From Nitrospira sp. (lineage in GTDB: Bacteria; Nitrospirota; Nitrospiria; Nitrospirales; Nitrospiraceae): a DNA stretch of 34,305 nt. Location of the stretch: NCBI GenBank assembly GCA_020853775.1, contig JADYYH010000085.1, positions 1 to 34,305 on the forward strand, given 5' to 3'. The first letter of the stretch is position 1. Every line of letters starts with the position of its first letter. This document shows, one piece after another, positions 6,141 to 14,831 of this stretch. Under the pieces are notes generated by a model. The model was not told the DNA's origin and did no database searches. It worked only from the letters and a program-made list of their open reading frames with translations. A program made the translations under genes and the position numbers.

Positions 6141-9100
6141 TCAAGCCTGTTGTCCGGCCAACTCAGCGTCTGCCGGTGTCTCTCCCAGTTCGTCCGCTCG
6201 CCGCGGGAACCGTTCTTCCAGCATCGTGTAGACCGTCGGGACCAAAAATAACGTCAGGATCGTCGAGACGGTGAGGCCGCCCACCACCGCGCGGGCGAGC
6301 GGCGCGTTGGTTTCGCTGCCGGTCCCTAAGCCGAGCGCCATCGGGACGAGGCCCACGACCGTGGCGAGTGACGTCATTAAAATCGGCCGGAGTCTGGTGC
6401 GGGAGGCCGTGACGACGGCGGCGGAGAGGTCGAGCCCCCGACGTCGCAGCACGTTGGTGTAGTCCACCAGCAAGACGCCGTTCGAGACGACGATGCCCAG
6501 CATCATGATGATACCCATCAAGGATGACGTCGAGATCGTCGTGTTCGTGAGGTAAAGAATCACGATCACGCCGGGGATGCCCATCGGCACCGAAAACATG
6601 ATGATGAAGGGATCGATCAGCGACTTAAACTGCGCGGCCATTACCATGTATACCAGAATCAATGCCAGGACGCTGGCATACATGAGGCCTTCGAAGGTCT
6701 CGCGTTGTTGCTGGATTTGGCCGGCGAGCCGGATGCTGAAGCCTGTCGGCAGCTGCATTTGGCCGAAGGCCGTTTCCAGGTCCTGGGCGATCGCGCCGAG
6801 ATCGCGACCGACGGGATTCGCCGTGATGTGGACGACGCGCTGAAAGTATTTGCGCTCGATTTTGACGGGGCCGGCGTTGAGTTTAAGGGTAGCCAGGTTT
6901 TTGAGCAGCACCGGCTCGCCGTTTTTGGTGGTGAGCAGCACATGCTCGATGGCGCTCAGATCCTTGCGATGTTCCTCGGCAAGCCAGGCGCTGATGTAGT
7001 ATTCGTTCCCGTTCTGTGGATCGGTGTAGATGATCGGGTCGGTCTGGCCGTTGCCGTTTAAGGAAAACAGTACGGCATTCGCCACATCCGTTTCGCTGAT
7101 CCCCAGAAGCGCGGCCTTTTCTCGATCCACCACCACGTTGACCTCTGGATAGTTCTCTTCTCGACTGACTTCGATGTCGGCCATGCCGGGGATTTTGTGC
7201 ATGATCTCCTGCACCTGCTGGATGACGGTGCGGGCCTTCTCGAAGTCGTAGCCGTAAATTTCCACGTCGATGGATTTCTGCGACCCGAAGCTCGTCACAC
7301 GTTTGACCAGCCCTCCCGGATCAAAAAACATCGCCACGCCGGGAAACAGTTTGACCACCGACGGCCGCACGGCGTTCATGATCTCAACCTGGTTGCGCCG
7401 TCGCTTGTCGGGCGACGCGAGGTAGACCGAAATGACCGAGGTATGCGGTCCGGTGTTGGGATTGAAGAGCGACGAGCGGCCCTGCGCGAGCACGCCGGTG
7501 CTGGAGGCAATCGCTTCCAGTTCGTCCGGCGGGATCTTTTCCCGCAGCACCCGTTCGACCTCGGCGACCTGATCCACGGTTTTTTCCACTCGCTGGCCGA
7601 CGGGCGCGCGCAAGACGATGCGGAACTGGCTTTCATCCGACACCGGCAAAAACTCGGTCCCGATAAAGGGCAGGAGTGTCAAGGAGCTGACGAACAGCGC
7701 GACCACAGAAACCAATAATGTGCGGCGATGGGCTAACACCCAGCGCAGGCTGCGTTCGTAGCCTTCATCGAGGGCTTCGTAGCGCCGCTGGCTCCACTGC
7801 ATGATACGCACGAACCAGGCGGGCAGGGACTGGTGCGCTTCCTGCTCCGACTTCAGGAAACGATAACAGAGCGCCGGGGTCACCGTGCGGGAAACAAAAA
7901 ACGAGGTGAACAGGGCGATAGCGATCGTAAGGGTCAGGGGAATGAGTAGGAGGCGCGCGATGCCGACGATAAAAAACATGGGCAGGAACACCACGACGGT
8001 CGTCACCGTGGACGCGAAGATCGGCATGGCGACTTCGCGTGCGGCGTTGACGATGGCATCCCAGCGGTTCCGGTCGACATTCAAGTGACGTTGTATATTT
8101 TCGAGCTCGACGATCGAATCGTCGACCAGACGGCCGATGCCGAGCGCCAAGCCGCCCATCGTGAAGACATTCAGTGTTTGGTTGGTGAAATACAGCACGA
8201 TGAACGTGACCAGAATCGAGAGCGGGATGGCGACCGAAATGATCAGCGTGCTGGTGAGGTTTCGCAGGAACAGGAGGATCACCGCCGCCGCGAGCAATGA
8301 CCCGTGCAGCGCCTGCTCGATCAGGTTCTTGATCGATTGCCGGATGTAGATCGACTGATCGAAGGAGATCCCCAACTGCACCCCCGGTGGAATGCCGATC
8401 ATTTTGGGGATCGCTTTGCGCAAGGCATCGACGACTTCCACCGTGTTGGCAATCGGCTGCTTGTTGACCCTGAGATAGACGGACCGTTTGCCGTCCGTGC
8501 GGACGACGTTGGTTTGAATGTCAGAGGAGTCGGTCAGGACGCCGACATCCCGCACACGCACGGGATTGCCGCGCGCGTCGATCTTGACGACGACATCGTT
8601 GATCGGCTCCACGGTTTTGAACTGGGTGTTGGTGAACACGTTGTAGTCGAGGTTCCCGGCCTTGATGTCGCCCGAAGGCAGGATCAGGTTGGAAGCCTTC
8701 ACCGCCTTGACCACGTCGAGGATGGAGAGGCCGCGTGCCTGCAGCAAAGCCGGGTCGAGATTGATATTGATCTGCCGGATCTTGCCGCCCTCTACCGTGG
8801 CGGCGGCGACGTTGGCGATCTGTTCGATTTGCGGCGCGATGGTGTTGTAGGCCAGGTCGTAGAGCGCCCGTTCGTCAAGATCGCCGCCGGAAGCCGTCAC
8901 GAACGCGACCGGAATATTGGAGACATCGAACTTGACGATGAACGGCTGAAGAATGCCGGGTGGTAGGCTGTTCAAAATCTGGGTGATGCGTTGCATCACC
9001 TCCATTTGGCCCACGTTGATGTCCGCGCCCCAGTTGAACCAGATCTGCACCGCCCCGATGCCCTGCTTGGCAAAAGACTCCACATGTTCAACGTTGGAGG

Positions 9101-9320
9101 CGGAACTGACGGCTTTCTCAATGGGATAGACGACGCTCTGTTCGATGTCGAGCGGAGGCGCGCCCTTGTAAATGACTCCGACGAAGGCGACCGGAACCTG
9201 AATGTTGGGAAAGAGATCGACCGGCAGCCGTTCCAGCGACGTGGCCCCCAGGATCACCATGGCCAGGGACAACATCAGGATGCCGATGCGATTGCGGAGT
9301 GCGAGGAGTGTCAGCCACAT
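6141..9320 (-). CDS. RND efflux transporter permease (AcrB/HAE1-like)
   Basis: This 1059-residue protein is a full-length RND pump. It has TM1 at residues about 10-30 (IGILMLSLAMVILGATSL), LPVDLFPNIQVP after it, the first periplasmic loop, a TM2-6 block from about 335, and a second loop and TM7-12 block in the C-terminal half. TM4 carries the proton-relay pair Asp400-Asp401 (GRLVDDSIVELENI), and the late segment GIVVSNGVLLVDYTN is also typical. It would export drugs, lipids or other amphiphiles using proton motive force, with the adaptor encoded upstream. The acidic pair and overall look favour the HAE group over the metal (CzcA) group, though substrate cannot be read from sequence. The gap to the adaptor gene is 93 bases. 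No outer-membrane factor gene is adjacent. Confidence 0.96.
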   Translation of the reverse strand: MWLTLLALRNRIGILMLSLAMVILGATSLERLPVDLFPNIQVPVAFVGVIYKGAPPLDIEQSVVYPIEKAVSSASNVEHVESFAKQGIGAVQIWFNWGADINVGQMEVMQRITQILNSLPPGILQPFIVKFDVSNIPVAFVTASGGDLDERALYDLAYNTIAPQIEQIANVAAATVEGGKIRQININLDPALLQARGLSILDVVKAVKASNLILPSGDIKAGNLDYNVFTNTQFKTVEPINDVVVKIDARGNPVRVRDVGVLTDSSDIQTNVVRTDGKRSVYLRVNKQPIANTVEVVDALRKAIPKMIGIPPGVQLGISFDQSIYIRQSIKNLIEQALHGSLLAAAVILLFLRNLTSTLIISVAIPLSILVTFIVLYFTNQTLNVFTMGGLALGIGRLVDDSIVELENIQRHLNVDRNRWDAIVNAAREVAMPIFASTVTTVVVFLPMFFIVGIARLLLIPLTLTIAIALFTSFFVSRTVTPALCYRFLKSEQEAHQSLPAWFVRIMQWSQRRYEALDEGYERSLRWVLAHRRTLLVSVVALFVSSLTLLPFIGTEFLPVSDESQFRIVLRAPVGQRVEKTVDQVAEVERVLREKIPPDELEAIASSTGVLAQGRSSLFNPNTGPHTSVISVYLASPDKRRRNQVEIMNAVRPSVVKLFPGVAMFFDPGGLVKRVTSFGSQKSIDVEIYGYDFEKARTVIQQVQEIMHKIPGMADIEVSREENYPEVNVVVDREKAALLGISETDVANAVLFSLNGNGQTDPIIYTDPQNGNEYYISAWLAEEHRKDLSAIEHVLLTTKNGEPVLLKNLATLKLNAGPVKIERKYFQRVVHITANPVGRDLGAIAQDLETAFGQMQLPTGFSIRLAGQIQQQRETFEGLMYASVLALILVYMVMAAQFKSLIDPFIIMFSVPMGIPGVIVILYLTNTTISTSSLMGIIMMLGIVVSNGVLLVDYTNVLRRRGLDLSAAVVTASRTRLRPILMTSLATVVGLVPMALGLGTGSETNAPLARAVVGGLTVSTILTLFLVPTVYTMLEERFPRRADELGETPADAELAGQQA

Positions 9321-9413
9321 GATGGAGACGCGAGACGTGAACCGTTAGAGGTGAAGCGCACGGAGTGTACCGTCAACGCAGGGAGCCTCTTGTTAGGATT
9401 GCTTTGATGATTC

Positions 9414-10598
9414 CTATTTCGCGTCGTCCAGCGGTTGGACTTGGACCGGGACGCCTTCGCTGACCAGATCCTTGCCGGACACAATCAATTGCTCGTCCCC
9501 CGCAAGGCCCTTCACGACTTCCACCCGATTCTCGGCGCGAGCTCCCAGCTCAACCGGAACCTGATGGGCCTTCCCATCCTTCACGACATAGACGTACTGC
9601 GATTCTTCGAGCCGGCTCACGGCGTCCAGCGGAATCTGAATCGCCTGAGGATGTTTCCCGACCAGGACTTCGACGCGAGCGAACATGCCGCCTTTGAGGC
9701 GATGGTCCTTGTTCGGCAGATCGACTTCCACGGTCATCGTGCGGGTGGCGCGGTTCAAGGCCTGGACAATGCGCGTGACCCGGCCCTCGAAGACCTCATG
9801 GGGATAGGCCTCGGCGCGGACGTCGGCGCGTTGCCCGACTTGCACGAGCGGGACGTCCTTCTCCACGACTTCAATCAACGTGCGTACGGTTTCGACGTCG
9901 TGCACGCTCAAGATGCCGCGCGACACGGTGGATGTGCTGGCCGTGGTGCCGCTGACGTAGGCGCCAGGATCGAGATTGCGCTCGGCGATATACCCTGCGA
10001 AGGGGGCGCGAATGTAGGAGTAGGCCAAGTTGGTTTCGGCTTGAGCCAGGGCGACGGTCATTTGTTGCACCTGCGCTCGCAAAGAGTCCTGTAAGGCGAC
10101 CGCCGCATCGCGGTTCACTAGGGCTGTGTCGAGATCCTGTTGGGACACGAATTGGTCTTTGATCAGTGCTTGCATGCGGTCGAGCGTGAGCGTGGCATTG
10201 CGCACCCCGGCATCCTGCTGGACGACCTTCGCTTTGGCCGACAAGAGATTGGCCTTGGCTTGGTTGACGGCATGGATGTAATCGGTATGGTCGATCTCGA
10301 CCAGCAGCTGATTCGCTTTCACCAGATCGCCCTTATCCACATAGATTTTGGCGATGTAGCCGTCCACGCGGGAGAAAATGTTGACGAGCTGGTTCGGAAT
10401 CAAATCGGCGGTGTAGGCCAACCGGACGTCGAGATCCTGCTTGATCGGAGCCATGGTGCCCACGGTCAGGATGCGGTTCTTGCGTGGGTCGGTTTTGGCG
10501 CCGCTGGTGAGTCGGAACGCCACCAGGGCCGCCACGGCGACGAAGAGGATGAGGCCCAGGGTGACAATCGGATGTCGTCGAATCGGATTACCGGACAC
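9414..10598 (-). CDS. RND efflux periplasmic adaptor (membrane fusion protein)
   Basis: This 394-residue protein has an N-terminal membrane anchor (residues about 10-30), then a barrel-sandwich/lipoyl half (VDGYIAKIYVDKGDLVKANQLL). A coiled hairpin rich in Ala, Gln and Asp follows (AVNQAKANLLSAKAKV ... ALAQAETNLAYS). Next come the second lipoyl half (IRAPFAGYIAERNLDPGAYV) and beta-barrel and membrane-proximal domains, ending in GLAGDEQLIVSG. It bridges the RND pump and an outer-membrane channel. Its start overlaps the end of the TetR gene by 11 bases, so the three genes form one operon read from the regulator. Confidence 0.95.
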   Translation of the reverse strand: MSGNPIRRHPIVTLGLILFVAVAALVAFRLTSGAKTDPRKNRILTVGTMAPIKQDLDVRLAYTADLIPNQLVNIFSRVDGYIAKIYVDKGDLVKANQLLVEIDHTDYIHAVNQAKANLLSAKAKVVQQDAGVRNATLTLDRMQALIKDQFVSQQDLDTALVNRDAAVALQDSLRAQVQQMTVALAQAETNLAYSYIRAPFAGYIAERNLDPGAYVSGTTASTSTVSRGILSVHDVETVRTLIEVVEKDVPLVQVGQRADVRAEAYPHEVFEGRVTRIVQALNRATRTMTVEVDLPNKDHRLKGGMFARVEVLVGKHPQAIQIPLDAVSRLEESQYVYVVKDGKAHQVPVELGARAENRVEVVKGLAGDEQLIVSGKDLVSEGVPVQVQPLDDAK

Positions 10599-11235
10599 GA
10601 GTCAGGCCTCGCTTCTTATCGGTGGATGAAGGTTGAAGGCCTTTCAAAAACAATTCCACATAGGTGGAGACAATGTCTTTATGGGAACAGTGCAAGGGCA
10701 CGTCGAAAATCTCGTGCAACAGCCGGTGGTGGACCACCATGCCGATGAAGGCGTGTGCCGCCAACAGGGGATCGATCGCATGAAATGCCCCTTCGTCGAT
10801 CCTGGTCTGAATGTAGCCGGCTAAATAGTCGTAGAACACCCGGTGCTGCTTCCCGAAAAACATGTCGGCCAGCTCATGGCCCTCCAGCGCGCTGAAGAGC
10901 AGCAGGCGTAACATCGTGGGATCGGCTCCAGGGCGGATACGGTAGCTGGCGATCAACGTAAAGACCCGATGGTCGTCACGTTTGCGCGCAAATTCCTCGA
11001 CGGCGCTCAGCAGTTCACTCAACGGGGCCTTTTCGGCCAGGATGGCGGTGTACAGTGCCCGTTTGGTCGGAAAGTACTTGAACACCAACGCTTCGCTCAC
11101 GCCGGCAGCTTTGGCGATTTCTTTGGTGGTGGTGCCCTTGAACCCTTTCGCGGCGAACAGATTCGCGGCAGAAGAAATCAGGCTGGCCTGACGATCCTGG
11201 CTGGCGTGGCGGGAGATGGCGCTCGTCGCTTTCAC
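10588..11235 (-). CDS. TetR/AcrR-family transcriptional regulator of the efflux operon
   Basis: This 215-residue protein has an N-terminal TetR helix-turn-helix. LISSAANLFAAKGFKGTTTKEIAKAAGVSEALVFKYFPTK spans roughly residues 18-57, with the recognition helix in GVSEALVFKYF. The C-terminal ligand-binding half is helical and divergent. The start codon is GTG at 11235 with a weak ribosome site. The gene is first in the operon with the adaptor and RND genes. A perfect palindrome at 11255-11270 lies about 20 bases upstream of the start. The likely role is autorepression and control of the pump in response to a small molecule; the effector is unknown. Confidence 0.93.
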   Translation of the reverse strand: MKATSAISRHASQDRQASLISSAANLFAAKGFKGTTTKEIAKAAGVSEALVFKYFPTKRALYTAILAEKAPLSELLSAVEEFARKRDDHRVFTLIASYRIRPGADPTMLRLLLFSALEGHELADMFFGKQHRVFYDYLAGYIQTRIDEGAFHAIDPLLAAHAFIGMVVHHRLLHEIFDVPLHCSHKDIVSTYVELFLKGLQPSSTDKKRGLTRVR

Positions 11236-11254
11236 GTGTTCAGCAGTCCGGTAA

Positions 11255-11270
11255 GTGAGTGATTACTCAC
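11255..11270. promoter_or_regulatory. Palindromic operator candidate for the TetR regulator
   Basis: GTGAGT-GATT-ACTCAC is a perfect 6+4+6 palindrome directly upstream of the TetR gene. Size and composition are typical of TetR/AcrR operators. No second copy was noticed elsewhere in the window. Confidence 0.65.
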
Positions 11271-11364
11271 CCCAGGCTATCACGCAAGAACGAAGCAAGA
11301 CAAGAATCGTGAGATTTCCGGCCTCGTGCAGCCAGGCCACTGGAATTGAGGGGGGCGAAGACCG

Positions 11365-11904
11365 TCAGGGCGCTGAAGGCGAGTTACCCTCGTTCAAGTT
11401 GACGCGGAACGCTTCGCTCTCGAAGAAAATCACACCCTGGCTTGTGCGGAGGTCGTAACGGAGGATGATGGCACTGTCGGGCCCTTGCCAGTTGAAAAAC
11501 TTCACCGCGCCGCCGGCCATCTGGCCGGGGGTCTGATCGATCGGGCCGAATTGTTGTTGCAGGAACGTCAGCAGCCGGTCGTGGGTCTCCTTGCCGGTAT
11601 ACCGAACCATGACGCGGGCGAATTTGCCTTCGACCGTGCTGAACTTCATCGACTCCACCGTCGCCGGGCCTAGCTTCCTGGGTGTGGAGGTCAGTTCATA
11701 CGTCTGGATTCGGCCGGCCTCTTCTACTTTCACGAACTGGTCCGATTCGGTAAAGGCCGCTCCCCAAGGAATGCCCTCGAACCCGTTCGGATCGTTCTCC
11801 ATCGGGACGGCCAGCACCGGGGCGATCGGGGATAGCAGTATGACGCCAAGCGTGAGAACCAACAGGAAGCGGGATGGATGGAGGAAGGTCTGTCCGTGCA
11901 GCAT
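11365..11904 (-). CDS. Secreted hypothetical protein, paralogue of the neighbouring gene
   Basis: This is a 179-residue protein with a signal peptide (hydrophobic residues about 13-30, ending in VLA) and a mature part starting PMENDPNGFEGIPWG. The pattern NDPxGxxxxxWG, the block (V/A)ESMKFSTVEGKFARVMVRYTG and the block LLTFLQQQFGPIDQTPGQM are all shared with the gene immediately upstream. This shows that the two arose by duplication. The likely location is the periplasm. I do not recognise a characterised family. It starts three bases after the stop of its paralogue, so the pair is one transcription unit. Confidence 0.8.
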   Translation of the reverse strand: MLHGQTFLHPSRFLLVLTLGVILLSPIAPVLAVPMENDPNGFEGIPWGAAFTESDQFVKVEEAGRIQTYELTSTPRKLGPATVESMKFSTVEGKFARVMVRYTGKETHDRLLTFLQQQFGPIDQTPGQMAGGAVKFFNWQGPDSAIILRYDLRTSQGVIFFESEAFRVNLNEGNSPSAP

Positions 11905-11907
11905 CGG

Positions 11908-12450
11908 TTATTCCGCCGTATCCGACATGCGATCTTGAAAGCGTGGCGCCAGGTTCCGGCTTTCGATAAAGACAAACCCAAGATCACGGTTGGCTTCATA
12001 GGTCAGCGTGATCTCTGTTTCCGTTCCACGCCAAGTATATTGCTGGTTCAGCCCTCGCATCATCTGCCCGGGAAGCCGCTCGATCGCGCCGTAGGTCCGT
12101 TCGAGATATTGCAGCACCTGCTTGTGGGCCTGCGCGCCGCGATACCGGATGGTGACGCGCGCAAACTGGGCGTCAACCGTCGAGAGGTGCACGCTTTCGA
12201 CCGGGATGTCGGCATAGACGGGCTGGCGGTCGCGAAATTCATAGTCGGTGGTGTGTGTATTCTCACGGGTCACCATGAGGTCGGGAATGTCAGTGAGAGG
12301 AATCCCCCAGGAAAGATCGTGGTAGCCGTGCGGATCGTTGGCCATCGTGATGGCGAAACTCGGCCCGGCCGTGAGGAGGAGCAACGCGCAGACGCACCCG
12401 AGGCGCTGCAGGATGCGGAGAGGCGACCATCTTGAACACGCGTTGCGCAT
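11908..12450 (-). CDS. Secreted hypothetical protein, first of a tandem paralogous pair
   Basis: This 180-residue protein has a signal peptide (LGCVCALLLLTAGPSFA) and a mature part beginning ITMANDPHGYHDLSWG. It shares with the downstream gene the NDPxG...WG start, VESVHLSTVDAQFARVTIRYRG and VLQYLERTYGAIERLPGQM, and the closing GFVFIESR (versus GVIFFESE). The two differ widely elsewhere, so the duplication is old. The function is unknown. It diverges from the AEP/glycan operon; its own promoter is not obvious in the 140-base gap. Confidence 0.8.
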   Translation of the reverse strand: MRNACSRWSPLRILQRLGCVCALLLLTAGPSFAITMANDPHGYHDLSWGIPLTDIPDLMVTRENTHTTDYEFRDRQPVYADIPVESVHLSTVDAQFARVTIRYRGAQAHKQVLQYLERTYGAIERLPGQMMRGLNQQYTWRGTETEITLTYEANRDLGFVFIESRNLAPRFQDRMSDTAE

Positions 12451-12521
12451 GGCTTTCAGCGAGTCCCACCTGGCACGCTACCATGGCCGTTCACATGGCG
12501 GCAACTCTCAGTGCGGCGTTC

Positions 12522-12550
12522 TTGTGAATGGAGGACCCCTTGGCTATAAT
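12522..12550 (+). promoter_or_regulatory. Strong sigma70 promoter of the AEP/glycan locus
   Basis: TTGTGA (12522-12527), a 17-base spacer and a perfect TATAAT (12545-12550) precede the first gene by about 45 bases. The start of transcription would be near 12557. AGGAG at 12582-12586 sits eight bases before ATG 12595. Confidence 0.75.
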
Positions 12551-12594
12551 GCGCCTCTTGTGCCGAGACCCGTGAGGCGACAGGAGCATGGTTC

Positions 12595-13092
12595 ATGGTC
12601 GACAGTGATGTGTTCGTGCAGGCGCTCGAAAGTCTGGGCGTCAATTTCTTCACCGGTGTGCCCGATTCCCTGCTGGGTGGCATTATCGAGGAGTTGCTCA
12701 CGCGCAAGCTGTACACGTCGGCCGTGCGCGAGGATGAAGCGGTCGCCATGGCGGCCGGCGCCTTCATGGCCGGAAAAATCCCTGCGGTGCTCATGCAGAA
12801 TTCCGGCCTCGGCACCTCGCTCAACACGCTGCTCTCGCTCAACATGATTTATCGGCAGCCGTGCATCCTGTTGGTATCCTGGCGCGGGTTTGAGGGCAAA
12901 GACGCGCCGGAACATCTGGTGATGGGCGAGACGATGCCGCAGTTGCTCGATACGATGAAAATTCCACACAGGACCTTATCGGAGCAGACCATGGCGGACG
13001 ATCTCCGGTGGGTGGGACAGACGTTTATGAAGCAGCGCATTCCCGTGGCCTTGTTGATCAAGAAGGGCATCATCAAGGGGTTGCACCCATGA
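12595..13092 (+). CDS. Phosphonopyruvate decarboxylase-like, alpha (ThDP Pyr-domain) subunit
   Basis: This 165-residue protein is the pyrimidine-binding half of a ThDP decarboxylase. FTGVPDSLLGGIIEEL at the N-terminus, REDEAVAMAAGAFMAG with the likely cofactor-activating Glu48, and QNSGLGTSLNTL (68-79) match the phosphonopyruvate/sulfopyruvate decarboxylase family. Classical Ppd is one chain of about 380 residues, while archaeal sulfopyruvate decarboxylase is split (ComD/ComE). This gene with the next is the split form. Given the AEP transaminase and nucleotidyltransferase downstream, phosphonopyruvate to phosphonoacetaldehyde is the likely reaction, but sulfopyruvate cannot be excluded by sequence alone. 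AGGAG precedes the ATG. The stop overlaps the next start. Confidence 0.85.
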   Translation: MVDSDVFVQALESLGVNFFTGVPDSLLGGIIEELLTRKLYTSAVREDEAVAMAAGAFMAGKIPAVLMQNSGLGTSLNTLLSLNMIYRQPCILLVSWRGFEGKDAPEHLVMGETMPQLLDTMKIPHRTLSEQTMADDLRWVGQTFMKQRIPVALLIKKGIIKGLHP

Positions 13093-13667
13093 GACCGGAA
13101 CAGGGAACGATGCAGAGCCGGGCGCAGGCGATGGCCGCGCTGCTCGAACTGCTGACGGATCAGCCGGTCATCATCTGCAATGGGTTTCCCTCGCGGGAAG
13201 CCCAGAAGCTTGCCGACCGGCCGACGCATTTCTATATGATCGGCTCGATGGGTAATGCCGCCGCCATTGGCTTGGGCGTGGCGCTCTCCAAACCGTCCAA
13301 GAAGGTGATCGTGTTTGACGGAGACGGCAATGTGTTGATGGGCATGGGCACGCTCGCCACGGTGGGCGCCTTACGGCCGAAGAATTTTGTCCATGTTGTA
13401 TTCGACAATGAAGTGTATGGCTCGACGGGCAATCAGCCGACCATCTCCAACGTCGTCCAATTGGAAAAGGTGGCGAAGGCCGCCGGATACGTGGCGGTTG
13501 AACGGGTGCTGGACCGTGAAGATCTCGTGTACGAATTCAAAGATATGTTGACGAACGACGGGCCCAGCATGTTGCTCGTCAAGGTAAACGAGTTTGTCGA
13601 GGATGTCGGCCGGATTGCCTTGGAGCCGCCGGCGATCACCGCGCGCTTCATGAAAGCCATTGAGTAA
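13089..13667 (+). CDS. Phosphonopyruvate decarboxylase-like, beta (ThDP PP-domain) subunit
   Basis: This 192-residue partner carries the diphosphate/Mg-binding motif. GDGNVLMGMGTLATVG starts at residue 78, and Asn107 of FDNEVYGSTGNQ closes it, at the usual 25-30 residue distance. NGFPSREAQ and FYMIGSMGNAAAIGLGVALS are also typical of Ppd/ComE. The active site needs both this and the alpha subunit, so an alpha-beta complex is expected. The start ATG 13089 overlaps the alpha stop (ATGA), which couples translation and favours equal amounts. The frame is open from 13008, but that part lies inside the alpha gene. Confidence 0.87.
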   Translation: MRPEQGTMQSRAQAMAALLELLTDQPVIICNGFPSREAQKLADRPTHFYMIGSMGNAAAIGLGVALSKPSKKVIVFDGDGNVLMGMGTLATVGALRPKNFVHVVFDNEVYGSTGNQPTISNVVQLEKVAKAAGYVAVERVLDREDLVYEFKDMLTNDGPSMLLVKVNEFVEDVGRIALEPPAITARFMKAIE

Positions 13668-13736
13668 TTTCGGTACGCTGACTCTGTCGGGTGAGCCCGT
13701 CGTCCTCCGTTCCGATTAACAGTCTGAGGCACAACC

Positions 13737-14831
13737 ATGATACTTCTGAATCCAGGTCCCGTAAATGTGAGCGAACGGGTGCGGCAGGCCTTGTTGCGTC
13801 CGGACATCTGCCATCGGGAATCCGAGTTCTCCGACATGCTGCTGCGCATTCAGCAGAAGCTGCTCACCGCATTCGTGCCCGGTGCGGAGTCTGACTACGT
13901 GGCGGTCATCCTGACAGGGTCCGGCACGGCGGCCGTAGAATCGGCGGTCATGTCCTGCCTGCCCCTGGGCAAGCGCATGTTGGTGCTCAATAACGGGGTC
14001 TATGGCGAACGTCTGTCCAATATGATCGGTTTGCAGCGGCTGGGTGTCTCCGAACTCAAATCGGAATGGCAGGTCAGGCCGGATCCGGAACGACTGCGGT
14101 TGGCCCTGCGCCAGCATCCCGAGGTCCACGCGGTGTCGATGGTGCATCATGAGACGACGACCGGCTTGATCAATCCGGTGAAAGAAATTGCGGAGGTGGT
14201 CGACAGCCTGAACCGGGTGTTTGTCCTCGATTCCGTCAGTGGTCTGGCTGGCGAACCGATCGACATAGCCGGGTCGCACATCTATATGGTGGCGGGCACA
14301 GCGGGTAAGTGCATACAAGGGTTCCCTGGCGTGTCGTTTGTCCTGCTCCGTAAGGGATTCCTGGATCAAATGCGAAAATATCCGAAGCGGTCCTGGTATC
14401 TGACCCTGACCCATTATGTCGATGAACAGGGCCGAGGGATTGTGCCCTTCACGCCGGCCGTGCAGGTGTACTACGCGTTTGAGGAGGCGCTGGACGAATT
14501 GCTGGAAGAGGGGGTGACCAACCGCTTTCAGCGCTATCGTCGCATCGCCACGAGAATTCGGGAACGGATGGCGGGCATGGGGGTGCAGCCATTTCTGCCG
14601 GCGGACCTGCAATCGAATACGATTACGGCGTTCCATCTGCCGGCCGGCCTCAGCTATGCCACTATGCATGATCAGCTCAAAGCCCGCGGGTATGTCATTT
14701 ATGCCGGTCAAGGGCAGCTGGAATCGAAGATCTTCCGTGTCGCGAACATGGGGGCTCTCACTGAGGCCCAGATCGACGGATTTCTGGGCGCCGTCGAAGA
14801 GGTGTTGGCAGGAGCGGCGGCGCGCGCATGA
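13737..14831 (+). CDS. 2-aminoethylphosphonate-pyruvate transaminase-like (PhnW/AepT family)
   Basis: This 364-residue class V PLP aminotransferase begins MILLNPGPVNVSERVRQALL and RPDICHRESEF, the signature of AEP transaminases. TGSGTAAVES (60-69) binds the PLP phosphate, Asp165 (VLDSVSG) pairs with the pyridine nitrogen, and Lys191 in GTAGKCIQG is the Schiff-base lysine. Here it would work in the biosynthetic direction, aminating phosphonoacetaldehyde to AEP. Its stop overlaps the start of the nucleotidyltransferase gene (ATGA). In some bacteria these two activities occur in one fused PntC protein, which supports the pairing. GAGG seven bases before the ATG supports the start. Confidence 0.9.
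   Translation: MILLNPGPVNVSERVRQALLRPDICHRESEFSDMLLRIQQKLLTAFVPGAESDYVAVILTGSGTAAVESAVMSCLPLGKRMLVLNNGVYGERLSNMIGLQRLGVSELKSEWQVRPDPERLRLALRQHPEVHAVSMVHHETTTGLINPVKEIAEVVDSLNRVFVLDSVSGLAGEPIDIAGSHIYMVAGTAGKCIQGFPGVSFVLLRKGFLDQMRKYPKRSWYLTLTHYVDEQGRGIVPFTPAVQVYYAFEEALDELLEEGVTNRFQRYRRIATRIRERMAGMGVQPFLPADLQSNTITAFHLPAGLSYATMHDQLKARGYVIYAGQGQLESKIFRVANMGALTEAQIDGFLGAVEEVLAGAAARA

Noticed and set aside
8304-8966. 220-codon open frame on the plus strand
   Set aside because: Antisense to the RND pump; Asp/His/Arg-rich shadow without a ribosome site.
12468-12484. Sigma54-like TGGCAC element upstream of the AEP locus
   Set aside because: The required GC/TTGCW element about five bases later is missing (the sequence is CATGGC), while a far better sigma70 promoter lies at 12522-12550.
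13716-14711. 331-codon open frame on the minus strand
   Set aside because: Fully antisense to the transaminase gene, which has complete PLP motifs; no start signal and no domain.
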